From positions 1 through 64,000 of the forward strand of contig CAYXZW010000006.1 in assembly GCA_964469905.1 (NCBI GenBank): 64,000 nt of DNA, written 5' to 3'. This document shows, one piece after another, positions 18,851 through 28,350 of this stretch. This DNA comes from MVRV01 sp964469905 (GTDB taxonomy: Bacteria > Desulfobacterota > Syntrophia > Syntrophales > Smithellaceae). The position numbers and the translations under genes are program-made. Every line of letters starts with the position of its first letter. Positions within the stretch are counted from its first letter, which is position 1. The notes under the pieces are model-generated. The model saw nothing but the letters and a program-made list of their open reading frames with translations, made no database searches and was not told where the DNA came from.

Positions 18851-19648
18851 ATGATCAAATATAACAGATTGACGATACGTGCTGTGGCTATTGATTTGGA
18901 TGGTGTTGTATATGAAGGTGACCGTGTCATACAAGGCGCCGCTGACGCCATTATAAAACTGAAGGAAAGGAATATTGAAGTTTTTTTTGTAACAAACAAC
19001 TCCGGGAAGAAACGTTTATCGATCGCAGCCAAACTCAGCAGCATGGGCATAGAATCAGCCCTCGATCATATCATTACTTCCGGATATGCTGCCGCAGTTC
19101 TGGTTGACAGATTATGCACCACACAGGAAAACAGAATTCTCGTCCTTGGCTCTGATGAATTAGCAGAGGAATTTATTCAATTGGGCATGGTAATTATTCA
19201 TGAACCGCCTGCGGATATTATCGTCGTTGGTTTGGATAAATCTTTTAACTATGAAAGGCTTTCGCTGGGGTTAAATACGATTCGCCTGGGCGCCACCTTC
19301 GTGGCTTGTAATCGTGATAGAGTGTTTCCCGTCGGAGAAGATCAGGTTCTGCCGGCATGCGGTCCCATGGTGGCCGCCCTGGAATGTGCATGCGGCAAAG
19401 AGGCGGACTATATTGTGGGGAAGCCAAATACCATGATGCTGGAATTGATAGCGCGTGAGCGGGGATTAGAACCTCAAGAAATTCTTGTTGTCGGGGACTC
19501 GATTGAAAGTGACATTGCCATGGCCAGAAACTATGGCTCCCCGTCTGTGCTCATTACGGGAAATTTAAAAGAGGTGAATACGGAAGTAGCTCCGAATTTC
19601 AGGATAAAGTCGCTGAATGATCTTTCGCAGGTTCTTTCGGAACTCTAG
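18851..19648 (+). CDS. HAD-IIA phosphatase (NagD-like)
   Basis: A 265-residue HAD superfamily protein. Motif I DLDGVVYEG (nucleophile and acid aspartates), motif II in VTNNSGK, a C2-type cap, the GKPN lysine motif III (about 190) and VVGDSIESDIAMA motif IV are all present, so it should be catalytically active. Subfamily IIA members dephosphorylate small sugar or polyol phosphates. In this block it could remove a phosphate from a sugar or aldol product. No close functional assignment can be made. Confidence 0.85.
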   Translation: MIKYNRLTIRAVAIDLDGVVYEGDRVIQGAADAIIKLKERNIEVFFVTNNSGKKRLSIAAKLSSMGIESALDHIITSGYAAAVLVDRLCTTQENRILVLGSDELAEEFIQLGMVIIHEPPADIIVVGLDKSFNYERLSLGLNTIRLGATFVACNRDRVFPVGEDQVLPACGPMVAALECACGKEADYIVGKPNTMMLELIARERGLEPQEILVVGDSIESDIAMARNYGSPSVLITGNLKEVNTEVAPNFRIKSLNDLSQVLSEL

Positions 19649-19695
19649 TTTGTTGGCAAATTGTATGTGAAGACGAATATTTCAAGGAAAACGTG

Positions 19696-20751
19696 ATGAG
19701 AAACAGCATAGTTGAATCCGATTTAAAATATATAACAGATGCAGATTTACCATGGAAGTCGTTTGAAGACAAAACCGTCCTGGTTTCAGGAGCATCCGGT
19801 TTTTTGCCTGCGTATATGGTCGAGACGCTTCTTTATCTGAACGAAACGAGGCAATTGAACATCACCATTATCGGACTGGTGCGGAATCTTGAAAAAGCCC
19901 GCGAAAGATTTTCGCATTATCTCCATGACCGGCACTTAATATTTATCACGCAGGATGTATGCGACAGCCTTCAGATTGATCAGCATATTGATTATATTAT
20001 TCATGCCGCAAGTCAAGCAACGCCGAAATTATTTAACTCTGATCCTGTGGGCACACTTTTGCCAAATGTCATGGGGACGCGTAATCTATTAAATTTAGCC
20101 GTCCAAAACCGGTCGGAGGGCTTTCTCTATTTCAGCACCAGCGGTGTACATGGCTTTGTGGAAGCCGACAAATTTCCGGTAAAAGAAGATTGCTACGGAT
20201 CTTTAAACCCGACCAAACTGGAATCATGTTATCTGGAAAGTAAGCGAATGGGAGAAAACATGTGTGTCGCATGGATGCATCAGTATGGTGTTCCCGCAAT
20301 AATAGTTCGTCCGGCAACAACTTATGGCCCGGGTCTGAAATTAGATGACGGCCGTTCATTTGCCGATTTTATTTCAAACATCGTACATTATCAGGACATT
20401 CATGTTTTCAGCGACGGCAAAGCCATGAGAAATTTTTGTTATCTGGCGGACGCTACCGTGGGTTTTTTCACGGTCATGTTAAAAGGAAAAAAGGGTGAAG
20501 CATATAATGTCGCCACCGATCACGAAATCAGTATTATTGATTTGGCAAAGCTTCTTGTAGAAAAGGTGTTTCCGGAACACAACTTGAAAGTCGTAATGAA
20601 AATAGATCCATCCAAAGATTATTTAAGGGTAAACTATTCGCGCACGGCAGTAGATATTACAAAAGTAAAGGCCCTCGGCTGGAAGCTTAATTTCCCTATA
20701 GAAGAAGGTTTCAAAAGGGCAGTTGAAAGCTACGGAAACGGGAATATTTGA
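19696..20751 (+). CDS. NAD-dependent sugar-nucleotide epimerase/dehydratase
   Basis: A 351-residue extended SDR. NAD-binding SGASGFLPAYMVE (about 30), IIHAASQATP, and the catalytic tyrosine/lysine in CYLESKRMGENM. The C-terminal NVATDHEISI and DITKVKALGWKL segments resemble UDP-glucuronate decarboxylase and dTDP-glucose 4,6-dehydratase relatives. The ATG at 19696 is preferred over GTG at 19693 because AAGGA lies seven bases upstream. Substrate unknown, most likely an NDP-keto-sugar of this pathway. Confidence 0.85.
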   Translation: MRNSIVESDLKYITDADLPWKSFEDKTVLVSGASGFLPAYMVETLLYLNETRQLNITIIGLVRNLEKARERFSHYLHDRHLIFITQDVCDSLQIDQHIDYIIHAASQATPKLFNSDPVGTLLPNVMGTRNLLNLAVQNRSEGFLYFSTSGVHGFVEADKFPVKEDCYGSLNPTKLESCYLESKRMGENMCVAWMHQYGVPAIIVRPATTYGPGLKLDDGRSFADFISNIVHYQDIHVFSDGKAMRNFCYLADATVGFFTVMLKGKKGEAYNVATDHEISIIDLAKLLVEKVFPEHNLKVVMKIDPSKDYLRVNYSRTAVDITKVKALGWKLNFPIEEGFKRAVESYGNGNI

Positions 20752-20826
20752 TCAGATTTGCTAGAAAAGAAAATGAATTATAAATGTACTTCAGCAATAT
20801 TTTATTAAGGTGAGGTTCGAAGCATC

Positions 20827-22329
20827 ATGAATGTTTTAATCGTCTTCCCATTTTCAATTATCGAATGGAATAATAAGTATGAAGAACCTCGCATACCCTT
20901 GAACATTACCTATTTGGCTTCTGCTGCCAGAAACGCCGGGCACGATGTGCATCTGATAGATTTGCGTCTTGAGCAGCAGAAACGTGAATTACGGATGCCT
21001 GATTCATTCGAGTGTGACGATGTAAAGCTGCTCACAAAATGCATGACCGATAAAATCGTCGAGCATCATATTGAAGTTGTAGGAATCAATTGTTTGTACT
21101 CAGGCTTATTTCCAGTTGTGCTTCATTTGGCAAAACAAATTAAAATATTAAACCCAAATATAAAGGTTGTAATAGGCGGAATACACCCCACCATCTATCC
21201 TAAGGAAATATTAAGTCAATATAAGGACATTATTGATTATATCATTATGGGTGAAGGCGAAAGTTCTTTTGTTAAACTGCTCAACTGTTTGTCTGCAATG
21301 GAATTGTCTGGAATGGCTGATATTGATGGCCTGGGATATATCAAAAATGCTACGGTCGTGGTTAATCCCAAAGCCCATTTTGTAAACCAACTGGACGAGC
21401 TGCCGTTTCCGGCGGTTGACCTGTTAAATCTATCCGATTATTTCACGGACACAAGCGGCTGGCATAGCCCCAAAGGGTTGCCCATTAAAACACCGATACC
21501 GATCCTGACCAGTAGATCATGTCCCAACATGTGTAATTTTTGCAGTATGCATTTTGTCCATGGCAAAAGGATTCGTTACCGGTCTCCGGAAAATGTCATT
21601 GAAGAGATGAAAACATACATACATCGTTATGGCCTGACCTATTTTAATATTACCGATGATAACCTGACCATCAACCGGAATCGTGTCATACGGCTCATGA
21701 ATTTAATCGTTAAAGAAAATTTAAACATTCAATTCTCGACAGAAAACGGCGTTTACCTCAACACACTGGACGAAGAAGTTTTAGACGCCATGTCCAGCGC
21801 AGGCCTTGCCAGGCTGCATTTGGCTTTTGAAACCGGTTCGGACTACATAAGAAACGAAGTCATCGGGAAACACCTGTATAATAAAAAGATTGATGAGTTA
21901 AAGAACACCCTCATGAAGGATAAGTATAGTCATATCTACTTGTACGGCTATTTTGTGATTGGATTCCCGGAAGAAACAGAGGATACCTTGGAAGATACTT
22001 ATCAACTCATAACTTCCTTCCCGCTGGATAATTATTCGGTGTTTTATGCCACACCGTATCCAGGCACACGATTATATGATCAGTGTTTAAAAGACCGGCT
22101 CTTTTTAGAAGAATATTTTTATAATGTCGATTCTCTGGTCAACCAGGTCAATGTAGGACAAATGGTCAAAGGACTTCCTTTTATCAAGCCCTATAATTTA
22201 GAACCTTCATACCTCATCGACTTTAAAAATAAAACGTTGGATTATATACAAAATAAGCGCAGCAGTTTATCTATTCCAATGAGCTGCCCGCTTAGATTTA
22301 CGCCAAAGACAACAAAGGTTAAAGCATAA
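20827..22329 (+). CDS. Radical SAM enzyme with B12-binding domain
   Basis: A 500-residue protein. Residues 1-165 fit a cobalamin-binding Rossmann domain (PLNITYLASAARNAGHDVHL, then VVIGGIHPTIYP). The radical SAM core (about 225-440) has the [4Fe-4S] motif C-PNM-C-NF-C at about residue 232. This is the class B layout of cobalamin-dependent methylases and other radical sugar/peptide modifying enzymes. Adjacent to a C-methyltransferase and within a deoxysugar block, it may methylate or rearrange a carbon of the sugar. A clear AAGGTGAGG site lies upstream. One base separates it from the next gene. Confidence 0.88.
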   Translation: MNVLIVFPFSIIEWNNKYEEPRIPLNITYLASAARNAGHDVHLIDLRLEQQKRELRMPDSFECDDVKLLTKCMTDKIVEHHIEVVGINCLYSGLFPVVLHLAKQIKILNPNIKVVIGGIHPTIYPKEILSQYKDIIDYIIMGEGESSFVKLLNCLSAMELSGMADIDGLGYIKNATVVVNPKAHFVNQLDELPFPAVDLLNLSDYFTDTSGWHSPKGLPIKTPIPILTSRSCPNMCNFCSMHFVHGKRIRYRSPENVIEEMKTYIHRYGLTYFNITDDNLTINRNRVIRLMNLIVKENLNIQFSTENGVYLNTLDEEVLDAMSSAGLARLHLAFETGSDYIRNEVIGKHLYNKKIDELKNTLMKDKYSHIYLYGYFVIGFPEETEDTLEDTYQLITSFPLDNYSVFYATPYPGTRLYDQCLKDRLFLEEYFYNVDSLVNQVNVGQMVKGLPFIKPYNLEPSYLIDFKNKTLDYIQNKRSSLSIPMSCPLRFTPKTTKVKA

Positions 22330-22330
22330 C

Positions 22331-23488
22331 ATGATTTTCAATAAATGCCATTTATGTAATTGCGAATTGTTTCCAAAGAACATATTGAAATTAAAAGGTA
22401 TGCCGAAAGCTGCTCAATATTATCCCGTGAAAGACGATTTCGCCAAAGACAGAGGGATAACTTTAAATGTATGCCAATGCGCAAGTTGTGGTTTGGTTCA
22501 ACTCAACGCAAAACCGGTGGACTATTTTAAAGAAGTCATTACCGTGGCGACACTGTCAGATAAAGCAAGGTTATCCCGCCTGAATCAAATGAAAGGACTG
22601 GTTGATAAATTTTCATTACAGGGGAAAAAAGTCCTGGAAGTCGGCAGCGGCAAGGGCGAGATGCTTGATGTTCTGGAAGAAGCGGGCTTAAAGGCGACCG
22701 GCATGGAAGCCTCCTTAGAATCGGTAGCGTTTGCACAATCCGCAGGCAGAAGAATAGTTCATGGCTATATTGGCGACACACAGGAAATCAGCGGCAGCCC
22801 CTTTGATGCCTTCATCTCCCTTAATTACCTTGAACACCTTCCCGATCCTGGTGCCGTGATTAGGAATATCTATAATAATTGCAGCAGCGATGCCGTAGGT
22901 TTCGTAACAGTTCCCAATCTTGAATATTTATTAGAGACAAAGTGCTTTTATGAATTTGTCGCGGACCACCTTTCTTATTTCACTCAAAAAACAATAGCTC
23001 ATGCTTTTGAAAGGAACGGCTTCGACATTCTGGAATGTTATACCATCAATGAAGACAATGATATCGCTGTCGTCATACAGAAGAAAAAAATGTTAAATAT
23101 TTCCGGACAATTCATTAGTGTGGAAACCTTGATTGAAAAGTTGAGGACAATTGTCACCGACTACAAATTAAAAAATAAAAAAGTCGCTGTTTGGGGTGCC
23201 GGCCATCGTACCCTGGCATTATTGGCATTGAGCAAGCTGAACGACATTTCGTATGTTATTGATTCCGCAAAGTTCAAGCAAGGAAAATTCACACCGGTTT
23301 TGCATTTGAGTATCGTATCGCCAGAACGATTGAAAGAGGAAATAGTTGATTTGGTAATTGTCATGGTTCCCGGACTCTACCCTGGCGAGGTGTTGAAGAT
23401 GCTGGAGAATATGGACCTGCCTGCTGATATTGCAGTGCTTAGGAACAATAATATTGAGTTTTTGAAAAAAAATGCCATGGGAGTATAG
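22331..23488 (+). CDS. Sugar C-methyltransferase (three-domain type)
   Basis: A 385-residue protein matching the layout of deoxysugar C-methyltransferases such as TylC3. An N-terminal zinc-binding part (CHLCNCELF and CQCASCGLVQL, about 7-60) is followed by an AdoMet Rossmann domain with VLEVGSGKGEMLDVL (about 100) and a C-terminal domain (about 280-380) with AVWGAGHRTLALLALSK. TylC3-type enzymes methylate C3 of 4-keto-deoxysugar nucleotides. It therefore points to a branched, C-methylated sugar. Sandwiched between two radical SAM genes with one or two bases between them. Confidence 0.87.
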   Translation: MIFNKCHLCNCELFPKNILKLKGMPKAAQYYPVKDDFAKDRGITLNVCQCASCGLVQLNAKPVDYFKEVITVATLSDKARLSRLNQMKGLVDKFSLQGKKVLEVGSGKGEMLDVLEEAGLKATGMEASLESVAFAQSAGRRIVHGYIGDTQEISGSPFDAFISLNYLEHLPDPGAVIRNIYNNCSSDAVGFVTVPNLEYLLETKCFYEFVADHLSYFTQKTIAHAFERNGFDILECYTINEDNDIAVVIQKKKMLNISGQFISVETLIEKLRTIVTDYKLKNKKVAVWGAGHRTLALLALSKLNDISYVIDSAKFKQGKFTPVLHLSIVSPERLKEEIVDLVIVMVPGLYPGEVLKMLENMDLPADIAVLRNNNIEFLKKNAMGV

Positions 23489-23490
23489 CC

Positions 23491-24507
23491 ATGAAAGCAA
23501 AGATCATCGCAAGAGTTTTCAATTCGGAAAAAACACAATTAGAAAACGTTGTGCCTTTAGATACGCCATACTCAGTGCATATCGATATCTGCAGTATTTG
23601 CAACTTCAAATGCAATTTCTGTTTTCAGTCGGACCCGGAATCGATGAGTAAAAAGGGTTATAAGTTCGGCATGATGAGTTTTGATCTGTTCAAGAAAATC
23701 ACCGACGACCTCAAAGCGTTTAAACATAAAATGCGAAAAGTGAAGATCGGATTACACGGTGAGCCGACACTTCACAAAGAACTGCCGAAGATGATCAGTT
23801 ATATGAAATCGCAAAACGTCACCGAGGTAATCGAGTTGTTTACAAACGCCTCCCGTTTCAATCCGAAGTTGAATAAAGAACTGATCGATGCGGGACTGGA
23901 CAGAGTCAACATGTCGATCGAAGGGCTCAGCACCGAAAAATATCAGGAAGTGACCGGCGTGGCAGTCGATATGGAAAGATTTGTTGCCAATATCAGAAAC
24001 CTCTACGAGAACCGCAAGGATTGCATAATCTATATCAAGATCGTTGATATCAACCTGAGCACTGAAGACCGGGATAAATTTTTTGCCACCTTCGGTGATA
24101 TCTGTGACGAGATATTCGTTGAAAATGTCGTTCCCCAGTGGGCGGAAATAAACAAGTTTGATGTCGATACGACAGGCATGTACGGCCAGAAGGTCGACAG
24201 GTACAAGGAAGTCTGCCCGTTCCCGTTTATGTACCTGCACTTTAATTTTGACGGAACAACCAGCCCTTGCACACTGGACTGGGGCAAGGAAGTCTTAATC
24301 GGCAATGTCCAGAATGAAAGTGCTTTAGAGATATGGCAGGGGAAAAATCTTTATGACCTGCAAATGAAGATGTTGAAAAAAAAACGCGACGATATCCGTT
24401 TTTGTAATAAATGCCTTGCGCCGGTGGTCTGTTGCCTGGAAAACCTGGACGACCATGCCGCAAAATTGATAAATAAGATCAACCATCAGAGGAATCAAAT
24501 GAAATGA
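23491..24507 (+). CDS. Radical SAM/SPASM enzyme
   Basis: A 338-residue protein with the radical SAM motif C-NFK-C-NF-C at about residue 38 and a cysteine-rich C-terminal SPASM-like region (VCPFPF, SPCTLDWG, FCNKCLAPVVCC), which would hold auxiliary iron-sulfur clusters. Family members modify peptides, and a group including BtrN/DesII-like enzymes dehydrogenates or deaminates sugars. By context a sugar is the likelier substrate, but peptide (flagellin) modification is not excluded. ATGA overlap with the following epimerase gene. Confidence 0.85.
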   Translation: MKAKIIARVFNSEKTQLENVVPLDTPYSVHIDICSICNFKCNFCFQSDPESMSKKGYKFGMMSFDLFKKITDDLKAFKHKMRKVKIGLHGEPTLHKELPKMISYMKSQNVTEVIELFTNASRFNPKLNKELIDAGLDRVNMSIEGLSTEKYQEVTGVAVDMERFVANIRNLYENRKDCIIYIKIVDINLSTEDRDKFFATFGDICDEIFVENVVPQWAEINKFDVDTTGMYGQKVDRYKEVCPFPFMYLHFNFDGTTSPCTLDWGKEVLIGNVQNESALEIWQGKNLYDLQMKMLKKKRDDIRFCNKCLAPVVCCLENLDDHAAKLINKINHQRNQMK

Positions 24508-25355
24508 ACATGCTAATTACCGGAACCAACGGATTCGTCGGCCGGAATTTAAAAGAATATTTTCAAGAGCGCTATACCGATGTCTGCTGCCCGAAACGGC
24601 AGGAATTAAATTTACTTGATTCTTCAGCTGTCTCCGCATACCTGTCCCGGTGTAACTTCGATATCATTATTCACTGCGCGATAACAACGACCTCCGTCGA
24701 ACAGAATTTAAAAATGTACTTCAATATCGAGAAAAATTCCGGTGATTTTGGAAAAATGTATTCCATCGGCTCCGGCGCGGAATATGACATGAATCACTAT
24801 ATTCCCAAAATGAAAGAGGAGTATTTTGGCAAACATATTCCCGACGACATTTATGGATTTTCAAAGTACATCATCGCGAAAGATATTGAAAGTAAGCCGA
24901 GAAACATAATCAATCTTCGTCTGTTCGGTATCTACGGTAAATACGAAAACTACAAACGCAGGTTTATTTCCAATAACATATGCAGAGCTTTGTGCAATCT
25001 CGATATCTCCATTAATCAAAATATGTTGTTTGACTATCTGCACGTGGATGATTTTTCAAGAATCGTGGAAATGTTCATTCAACATAACGCCCAAAAGCCC
25101 AGCTACAATATTTGTACAGGCAAGACCATCGACCTTTTAACGCTTGCTCAAATCATCCAGAAAGTTGACGGAAGAGGATTGCCGATTACAGTAAAAGAAA
25201 AGGGCTTTAAAACTGAATATACAGGCGATAACGCCATTTTTATGCAGGAATACGGCAAGTTTGATTTTACGCCGCACGAAAAATCCATCGATGATTTGTA
25301 TCACTGGTATAAAGATCCGGGCAATATAGTACTCAATGTAAAGGAATTAATTTAG
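24504..25355 (+). CDS. SDR sugar epimerase/reductase, paralogue A
   Basis: A 283-residue extended SDR with MLITGTNGFVGRNLKEYF at the N terminus, IIHCAIT, SIGSGAEYD and YGFSKYIIAKD (Y-x-x-x-K). It is somewhat short for the family. It resembles by eye the small reductases that finish 3,6-dideoxyhexoses (RfbS/RfbJ/RmlD-like) but no substrate can be read from sequence. It is followed with no gap by a paralogue of the same layout, so the pair arose by tandem duplication. Confidence 0.8.
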   Translation: MNMLITGTNGFVGRNLKEYFQERYTDVCCPKRQELNLLDSSAVSAYLSRCNFDIIIHCAITTTSVEQNLKMYFNIEKNSGDFGKMYSIGSGAEYDMNHYIPKMKEEYFGKHIPDDIYGFSKYIIAKDIESKPRNIINLRLFGIYGKYENYKRRFISNNICRALCNLDISINQNMLFDYLHVDDFSRIVEMFIQHNAQKPSYNICTGKTIDLLTLAQIIQKVDGRGLPITVKEKGFKTEYTGDNAIFMQEYGKFDFTPHEKSIDDLYHWYKDPGNIVLNVKELI

Positions 25356-26288
25356 ATGAGCATTTTAATAACAGGCGCGGAAGGATTTGTTGGCCGCAAT
25401 CTGGCCGAGTTATTTTTAGATAAAAAATACCATGTCTTGTCACCGACGAGAGATGAACTTGATCTTACCAATTTTGACAGTGTGGGGCACTATTTAAAAA
25501 GCAACCCCGTCGAAACCATTATCCATTGCGCTACGACCTTAAGAGAAGGCACTCTTTATCCACCCAATACATGTCAAAACAATTTGCGCATGTTTTTCAA
25601 TCTGCAACAGCACATGACGCCTGCCATGAAAATCATCAACCTGGGCAGCGGGTCCGAGTATGACCGAAAATTCTGGCATAAAAAAATGCCGGAAGATTTT
25701 TTCGGTGCTCATATCCCCGAAGACGAACATAGCTACGCAAAATACCTGATATCAAAATATATCAGCGACACGGATAACGAGAATTTAATTTGTCTGAGAA
25801 TATTTGGCATATTTGGCAAGTATGAAGATTATCGATACAAATTCATATCGAACGCCATCGTAAAGAATCTCCTTAAAATGCCCATCGTCATCAATCAGAA
25901 TGTTGTTTATGATTACATATGCATCAATGACTATTTTCGCATCGTTGAATTTTTCGTAAAGAATAAGACAAAATACAGGATATTTAACGTTACGCCAACC
26001 GAATCCATTGATTTGCTGACGATTGCCGCATACATTAATAAAATCAGCCAATATAAGAGCGACGTCCATGTATTAAATCAAGGAATTGGCGTTGAATACT
26101 CAGGAAACAACGCAAAGTTGCTCTCCGAGATCGGGAATTTTCAATTTACACCCTATGAGCTTTCCATCAGGGATTTATACGAATATTATAAAGAAAGGGT
26201 GAATTCTTTGGACGCCGAAGCCGTTAAGGAAGATGAATATCTGGGCTATGCCAAGAAGCTTCATCAAGAATATTTCAAAAAACAATAA
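25356..26288 (+). CDS. SDR sugar epimerase/reductase, paralogue B
   Basis: A 310-residue paralogue of the preceding protein: ILITGAEGFVGRNLAELFL, IIHCATT, NLGSGSEYDRKFWHK, YAKYLISKYI and FGIFGKYEDYRYKFISN align block by block with it (FGIYGKYENYKRRFISN upstream). It carries an extra C-terminal tail of about 25 charged residues. The ATG follows the upstream TAG directly. Two linked reductase/epimerase copies suggest either two steps on one sugar or two related sugars. Confidence 0.8.
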   Translation: MSILITGAEGFVGRNLAELFLDKKYHVLSPTRDELDLTNFDSVGHYLKSNPVETIIHCATTLREGTLYPPNTCQNNLRMFFNLQQHMTPAMKIINLGSGSEYDRKFWHKKMPEDFFGAHIPEDEHSYAKYLISKYISDTDNENLICLRIFGIFGKYEDYRYKFISNAIVKNLLKMPIVINQNVVYDYICINDYFRIVEFFVKNKTKYRIFNVTPTESIDLLTIAAYINKISQYKSDVHVLNQGIGVEYSGNNAKLLSEIGNFQFTPYELSIRDLYEYYKERVNSLDAEAVKEDEYLGYAKKLHQEYFKKQ

Positions 26289-26298
26289 GGATCTATCC

Positions 26299-27231
26299 AT
26301 GATGTTCTCAGACAAAAAAAACGAATATAAAAACGGCCGGATCGATAAACATAGATACATGGAAGACATGTTTCATGTTCACAAGCATTTATTTGAGTAT
26401 CCGTCGTTTATGAACGATTCACCCGTCTCCAAAATTGAAATCACCAAAGAACAGGTCATATTTACCATCGACAATGATGGTGACATTATCACGCTTTGCT
26501 GTGATGGGAGAGACGCATATTCTCTACCGATGATCTTCCTTAATCTTTCGGAAACGGAAACAAAAGAACAGTCCATGATTCTGAAACTGATAAAATCGGG
26601 AGATGTTGTCCTGGATATAGGCGCGAATATCGGGTGGTATACGATCAGTGTTCTTCTCAAATGCAAGGGGGCAGTAGTATATTCTTTTGAACCAATCAAA
26701 TCATCGTTCCACTATCTGCAACAAAATCTTAAACTGAATAATTTAAATTTAGATCATGCCTATAATATTGGTTTTTCCGATGAAAGCAAAATTGTCAAAT
26801 TCTACTTTGATATAGAATTTGCTATGGCTTCATCCATGGCAAATCTCAGAGAAGACGAAAACACTGTATCAGAAGAATGTGAAGTAAAAAAACTGGATGA
26901 CTTTGTGTCGTCTACACCATCCATTAAAAAGATAGATTTTATCAAATGCGATGTGGAAGGAGCAGAGCTATTTGTTTTCCAGGGTGGAATCGAAACAATA
27001 AAAAAGGATAATCCGATTATTTTTACCGAAATGCTCAGAAAATGGGCAGGCAAATTTAATTATCACCCCAATGAAATCATTTCGTTTATGTCAAAACTCG
27101 GTTATCAATGCTTTACAACTGACGGACAACATTTATTTCCCTTTTCCTTAATGGATGATAATACTGAAGAAACCAATTATTTCTTTCTCCATGAATATAA
27201 GCATGGCGATATTATAAAATCATACAAATAA
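26299..27231 (+). CDS. FkbM family methyltransferase
   Basis: A 310-residue protein if begun at ATG 26299, which follows AATAAGG; a longer reading from 26233 would run into the upstream gene. The AdoMet-binding VLDIGANIGWYT motif (about 100), FEPIKSSFHYLQQNL and FIKCDVEGAELFVFQG are typical of FkbM O-methyltransferases, which methylate hydroxyls of sugars and polyketides. A second FkbM domain sits at the N terminus of the 2504-residue protein. It probably caps a sugar of the glycan. Confidence 0.87.
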   Translation: MMFSDKKNEYKNGRIDKHRYMEDMFHVHKHLFEYPSFMNDSPVSKIEITKEQVIFTIDNDGDIITLCCDGRDAYSLPMIFLNLSETETKEQSMILKLIKSGDVVLDIGANIGWYTISVLLKCKGAVVYSFEPIKSSFHYLQQNLKLNNLNLDHAYNIGFSDESKIVKFYFDIEFAMASSMANLREDENTVSEECEVKKLDDFVSSTPSIKKIDFIKCDVEGAELFVFQGGIETIKKDNPIIFTEMLRKWAGKFNYHPNEIISFMSKLGYQCFTTDGQHLFPFSLMDDNTEETNYFFLHEYKHGDIIKSYK

Positions 27232-27263
27232 TTTTTTCTTACCGAGCAAAGGACATTAAGCGT

Positions 27264-28328
27264 ATGCAAAAGAAAACATTGTTGGTCACCGGCTCTTCCG
27301 GCCTGATCGGTTCCGCCGTCGTCGAGAATCTTCATAAAGACTTTGACAGGGTCTATGGACTGGATAACAATATGAGGGCTGTCTTCTTCGGCCCGCAGGG
27401 CGATACTCGTTGGAACCAAAAAAGAATGGAATCTTCCATTCCTAACTATAGCCATATCGAAGCGGATATACGGGATCGGAAGAAAATTTTGTCAATCATA
27501 GAGGACATTCGCCCTTCCCTGCTGGTTCATACCGCAGCGCAGCCAAGTCACGACCTGGCTGCACAAATGCCTTTTGACGATTTTGACACGAATGCCGTTG
27601 GAACTCTCAATCTTCTGGAGGCTGTGCGACATCATACACCCGATGCCGTCTTTGTTCATATGTCAACCAACAAAGTCTATGGTGATGCCCCCAACAGGAT
27701 TAAACTACGGGAAATGGAAAGCCGGTGGGATTACGATGATCCGCATTTTGCTGACGGCATTGATGAAAGTTTCACCATTGATCAATCCAAGCATTCGTTG
27801 TTCGGCGCTTCCAAGGTGGCGGCAGATATTGTTGTTCAGGAATACGGCCGTTATTTTGGCTTACGATCCTGCTGCTTGCGGGGAGGTTGCTTAACGGGGC
27901 CTTCACACTCGGGTGTTGAACTGCACGGGTTCCTGAGCTATCTGATAAAATGCAATCTTGAAAAGATTAAATACAGCGTTTATGGTTACAAGGGGAAACA
28001 GGTACGCGACAACATCCACTCGTATGACGTTGCCCAATTTATCCGACAATTTTATGCAAATCCGCGTATTGCTGAAGTTTACAATATCGGCGGCGGCAGG
28101 GAAAACTCTATTTCCATAATGGAAGCATTCAGCCGCATAGAGCGCCTCTCTGGCATTCCAATGATTCATGAATATCAGGAAAAGAACCGGGAAGGCGATC
28201 ATATCTGCTATATCAGCAATTTGTCCAAGATGAAGATGCATTATCCAGGTTGGACAATTACTAAGAGCCTGGATGATACCTTTTGTGAAATTGCCGATGC
28301 ATGGAAGCAGCGGATCGAAAACGCTTAG
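27264..28328 (+). CDS. NAD-dependent epimerase, CDP-paratose/tyvelose 2-epimerase-like
   Basis: A 354-residue extended SDR: LLVTGSSGLIGSAVVENL, LVHTAAQPSHDLA, HMSTNKVYGDAPN, and the C-terminal YNIGGGRENSISIMEAF. The 'STNKVYGD' and 'NIGGGxxNSxS' features recall the CDP-tyvelose 2-epimerase (RfbE) group, which fits with rfbF/G/H in the same operon. The presumed catalytic tyrosine lies in SLFGASKVAAD, where phenylalanine stands at the usual Y-x-x-x-K position; tyvelose-type enzymes usually keep Y there, so the activity needs testing. AAAGGA site upstream. Confidence 0.72.
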   Translation: MQKKTLLVTGSSGLIGSAVVENLHKDFDRVYGLDNNMRAVFFGPQGDTRWNQKRMESSIPNYSHIEADIRDRKKILSIIEDIRPSLLVHTAAQPSHDLAAQMPFDDFDTNAVGTLNLLEAVRHHTPDAVFVHMSTNKVYGDAPNRIKLREMESRWDYDDPHFADGIDESFTIDQSKHSLFGASKVAADIVVQEYGRYFGLRSCCLRGGCLTGPSHSGVELHGFLSYLIKCNLEKIKYSVYGYKGKQVRDNIHSYDVAQFIRQFYANPRIAEVYNIGGGRENSISIMEAFSRIERLSGIPMIHEYQEKNREGDHICYISNLSKMKMHYPGWTITKSLDDTFCEIADAWKQRIENA

Positions 28329-28350
28329 CGCCAGACCTGGAGTGGACGAT

